64,000 bases of DNA from Arthrobacter sp. 9AX (GTDB lineage Bacteria; Actinomycetota; Actinomycetes; Actinomycetales; Micrococcaceae). Positions 62,389-64,000 of the stretch are shown piece after piece (the stretch's first letter is position 1; each line of letters opens with the position of its first letter). The notes beneath the pieces are model-generated. The model made no database searches. It was not told where the DNA came from and was given only the letters and a program-made list of their open reading frames with translations. The position numbers and the translations under genes were made by a program. The stretch is from contig NZ_LR733293.1 in the NCBI RefSeq assembly GCF_902506095.1, forward strand, positions 1,967,034 to 2,031,033, written 5' to 3'.

Positions 62389-63165
62389 ATGGCAGTAGCC
62401 GTACGCGTCATTCCCTGCCTCGACGTGGACGCCGGCCGCGTCGTCAAAGGCGTTAACTTCGAGGGCCTCCGCGATGCCGGGGACCCCGTTGAGCTCGCGC
62501 ACCGCTACGATAACGCAGGCGCCGACGAACTGACGTTCCTCGACGTCACGGCGTCCTCGGGCAACCGCGAAACCACCTTTGACGTGGTCCGGCGCACCGC
62601 CGAGGAAGTATTCATCCCGCTGACTGTTGGCGGCGGCGTGCGCGGCGTGGCCGAGGTGGACAAGCTCCTCCGCTACGGTGCCGACAAGGCCTCCATCAAC
62701 ACCGCAGCCGTGGCGCGCCCGGACGTCATCGACGAAATCACCCGGCACTTCGGTTCCCAGGTCCTCGTCCTGTCCGTCGACGCCCGCCGCACCCGCCCCG
62801 GATCCCAGCCCACGCCGTCGGGCTTTGAAGTCACCACCCACGGCGGGCGCACGGGCACCGGGATCGACGCGATCGCGTGGGCCAAGGAAGCCGCGGACCG
62901 CGGGGTGGGAGAGATCCTGCTGAACTCCATCGACGCCGACGGCACCAAGGACGGTTTCGACCTCGAACTCATCCGGCTGGTCCGGGCCGCCGTCAAGGTG
63001 CCCATCATCGCCTCCGGCGGTGCGGGGGAGCCGGCGCACTTCCCGCCCGCCGTGGCTGCCGGTGCGGACGCCGTCCTCGCTGCCTCGATCTTCCACTGGG
63101 GCCCGGACGACATGATGTCCCAGGTCAAGAACGCCATCCGCGAAGCCGGCTTCGAAGTACGTTAG
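62389..63165 (+). CDS. hisF: Imidazole glycerol phosphate synthase, cyclase subunit
   Basis: A 258-aa TIM-barrel subunit that, with HisH, makes imidazole glycerol phosphate and AICAR. The catalytic aspartates are in [14 protein letters not shown] and [14 protein letters not shown]. The phosphate-binding motifs TVGGGVR and IASGGAG are present. AGGAG precedes the ATG. hisH is not in the window. It is 57 nt after hisG. Confidence 0.95.
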   Translation: MAVAVRVIPCLDVDAGRVVKGVNFEGLRDAGDPVELAHRYDNAGADELTFLDVTASSGNRETTFDVVRRTAEEVFIPLTVGGGVRGVAEVDKLLRYGADKASINTAAVARPDVIDEITRHFGSQVLVLSVDARRTRPGSQPTPSGFEVTTHGGRTGTGIDAIAWAKEAADRGVGEILLNSIDADGTKDGFDLELIRLVRAAVKVPIIASGGAGEPAHFPPAVAAGADAVLAASIFHWGPDDMMSQVKNAIREAGFEVR

Positions 63166-63194
63166 ACCCCGGCACGGCGGTCATCCCGGACGTT

Positions 63195-63213
63195 GGTTGA
63201 GCTTGTCGAAACC
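63195..63213. repeat. Dispersed intergenic repeat, GGTTTCGACAAGCTCAACC type
   Basis: GGTTGAGCTTGTCGAAACC is the complement of a short sequence I know as frequent between genes in Micrococcaceae and Microbacteriaceae. One copy is seen here, between the convergent hisF and the TIGR03085-type gene. Its frequency in this genome was not tested. Confidence 0.5.
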
Positions 63214-63857
63214 TAGAGGCCTACTTCTGCTGACTGGAGAAGCGCGACGGCGTCCGGCTGGCCTTCGAAGGTGACCAGGGCGTGGCGGGTGCGGCCGTGG
63301 GCGTGCATCAGCAGTTCTCCCGGCTCGCCAACAATTGCCACCGAAACAGGCGCACGCTTGGCGACATGCCGCGGGCCCGAGGGGCGCACCAGCACGATGC
63401 CGAGGTCCACGCCGCGGTACAGGATGGCGGCACGCTTCACCAACTCATCCCACAGTGCTTCCGAGTACGCCTCATCCAGGGCCCTGGGTGCCCAGCGGTC
63501 CACGGCCCGGCGCACGTCCTCGGTGTGCACGAAGTATTCGATCAGGTTGGAGCTCTCGTCCAGTGCCTTGATATTCATGGGCGAAAGCGCCGGCGGCCCG
63601 GCCCGGAACGTGTTCACGAGCCCGGTGTATTCCTCCGGCGTGTTCAGCTTTGCCGCCAGCTTGGCGGTGGCCTGGTCCGATGCCTTCGCCAGGCGTTTGA
63701 TGATCAGCCCCAGCCCCACGGCGGCTTTGCGCTCCCGCAGGTACAGGTGCGCGGCAAGGTCCCTGGTTCGCCAGCCCTTGCAGAGCGTGGGCGCGTCAGG
63801 ACCCGCCGCAAGCAGGGTTTCGGCCAGGACTTCTCGGGACGGATCGACGAAATGCAT
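63213..63857 (-). CDS. TIGR03085-type metal-binding protein (MDMPI/DinB-like N-terminal domain)
   Basis: A 214-aa protein starting MHFVDPSREVLAETLLAAG. The first 150 residues form a DinB/maleylpyruvate-isomerase-like helical bundle (LCKGWRTRDLAAHLYLRERK, then NLIEYFVHTEDVRRA), whose histidines fit a metal site. Relatives act as mycothiol-dependent enzymes, but the reaction is unknown. A TAGTTT box lies 5 nt before a GTG at 63860 and 8 nt before this ATG, so either could be a leaderless start. It is divergent from the probable hisI gene. Confidence 0.75.
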   Translation of the reverse strand: MHFVDPSREVLAETLLAAGPDAPTLCKGWRTRDLAAHLYLRERKAAVGLGLIIKRLAKASDQATAKLAAKLNTPEEYTGLVNTFRAGPPALSPMNIKALDESSNLIEYFVHTEDVRRAVDRWAPRALDEAYSEALWDELVKRAAILYRGVDLGIVLVRPSGPRHVAKRAPVSVAIVGEPGELLMHAHGRTRHALVTFEGQPDAVALLQSAEVGL

Positions 63858-63969
63858 CACCTGTGAAACTAGCACGACACCCGCGCAGTTGGGCAGCGCG
63901 GCCGCCGGTGCTGGCGTGCCGTTGTTCACACACGATTCCGGCTCCGGCAAAGGCACTAGACTTGACCTG

Positions 63970-64000
63970 ATGTCTGAGCAGCAAGCCCCCGTCCCCACCC
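63970..64000 (+). CDS. hisI: Start of probable phosphoribosyl-AMP cyclohydrolase, truncated by window edge
   Basis: Only the first ten codons are in the window (MSEQQAPVPT). The start and the place in a his gene cluster suggest hisI, whose Arthrobacter versions begin similarly. A TAGACT box (63957-63962) 7 nt upstream supports a leaderless start here. The identity rests on context and needs the next sequence. Confidence 0.45.
   Translation, partial: MSEQQAPVPT

Overview
This window is a high-G+C (about two-thirds by eye), gene-dense, mostly core-type chromosomal segment from an actinobacterium. Gene content and order point to the Micrococcaceae, most likely Arthrobacter in the broad sense (Arthrobacter, Pseudarthrobacter or relatives). 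Supporting signs are SepH, DUF4193, DUF3093, DUF3710, DUF3159, DUF3000, DUF5998 and DUF6421 families, a ParC-type topoisomerase subunit, GTG and TTG starts, a 13E12-type (DUF222) gene fragment, and many promoters whose -10 box lies 6-7 nt before the start codon, as expected for leaderless mRNAs. There is no rRNA, CRISPR array, integrase or transposase. The genus assignment is inference.

Layout. 1-11.1 kb: 3' part of a CydDC exporter, DinB-like protein, parC, a GNAT/acyl-CoA-synthetase-like protein acetyltransferase, and a DUF5998-phosphodiesterase-tdk operon. 11.1-12 kb: an accessory patch with a broken 13E12/DUF222 gene and five 29-bp tandem repeats. 12-22 kb: sepH, DUF4193, DUF3093, dut, DUF3710, OB-fold and DUF3159 genes, two TrkA-type RCK proteins divergent from a KimA-like transporter, and a TRAM-domain RNA methyltransferase. 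22-33.7 kb: acn, then dxs, DUF402, an unknown gene, an aldo/keto reductase, a nucleoside hydrolase and a complete ECF transporter. 33.8-43 kb: leftward genes fadB, fadA, rnd, DUF3000, threonine aldolase, SDR and DUF6421. 43-50.8 kb: msrB, a Usp-like protein, an alpha/beta hydrolase, a small zinc-knuckle ORF, a sulfurtransferase-sufE-ybaK set, zapE, benE and an orphan MT0933-like antitoxin. 51-52 kb: five leftward tRNAs and one rightward tRNA. 52-56.9 kb: a RecB-like nuclease, def, fmt, rsmB and rpe. 56.9-61 kb: FMN riboswitch and ribDEBAH. 61-64 kb: hisE, hisG, hisF, a TIGR03085-type protein and the start of probable hisI.

The most interesting observation is a pair of matching promoters. The RecB-like nuclease (52044) and the broken 13E12/DUF222 gene (11484) have the same upstream architecture: an (T/C)TGTCA box, 11 nt, an nAnnnT -10 slot, and the start codon 6 nt later. 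The spacing equals that of the RecA/LexA-independent (PafBC-type) DNA-damage promoter known from mycobacteria. This makes the nuclease, otherwise an orphan beside a tRNA gene, a candidate member of a DNA-damage regulon. Other points are a nucleoside-hydrolase/ECF salvage module, a KimA/RCK potassium cluster, a protein acetyltransferase whose ligase domain has lost its catalytic histidine, a 27-codon ORF coupled to ribD behind the FMN riboswitch, a 32-bp repeat cluster upstream of fadA, and inverted repeats upstream of acn and fadA. Most of the window is ordinary core genome and I do not claim a wholly new system.
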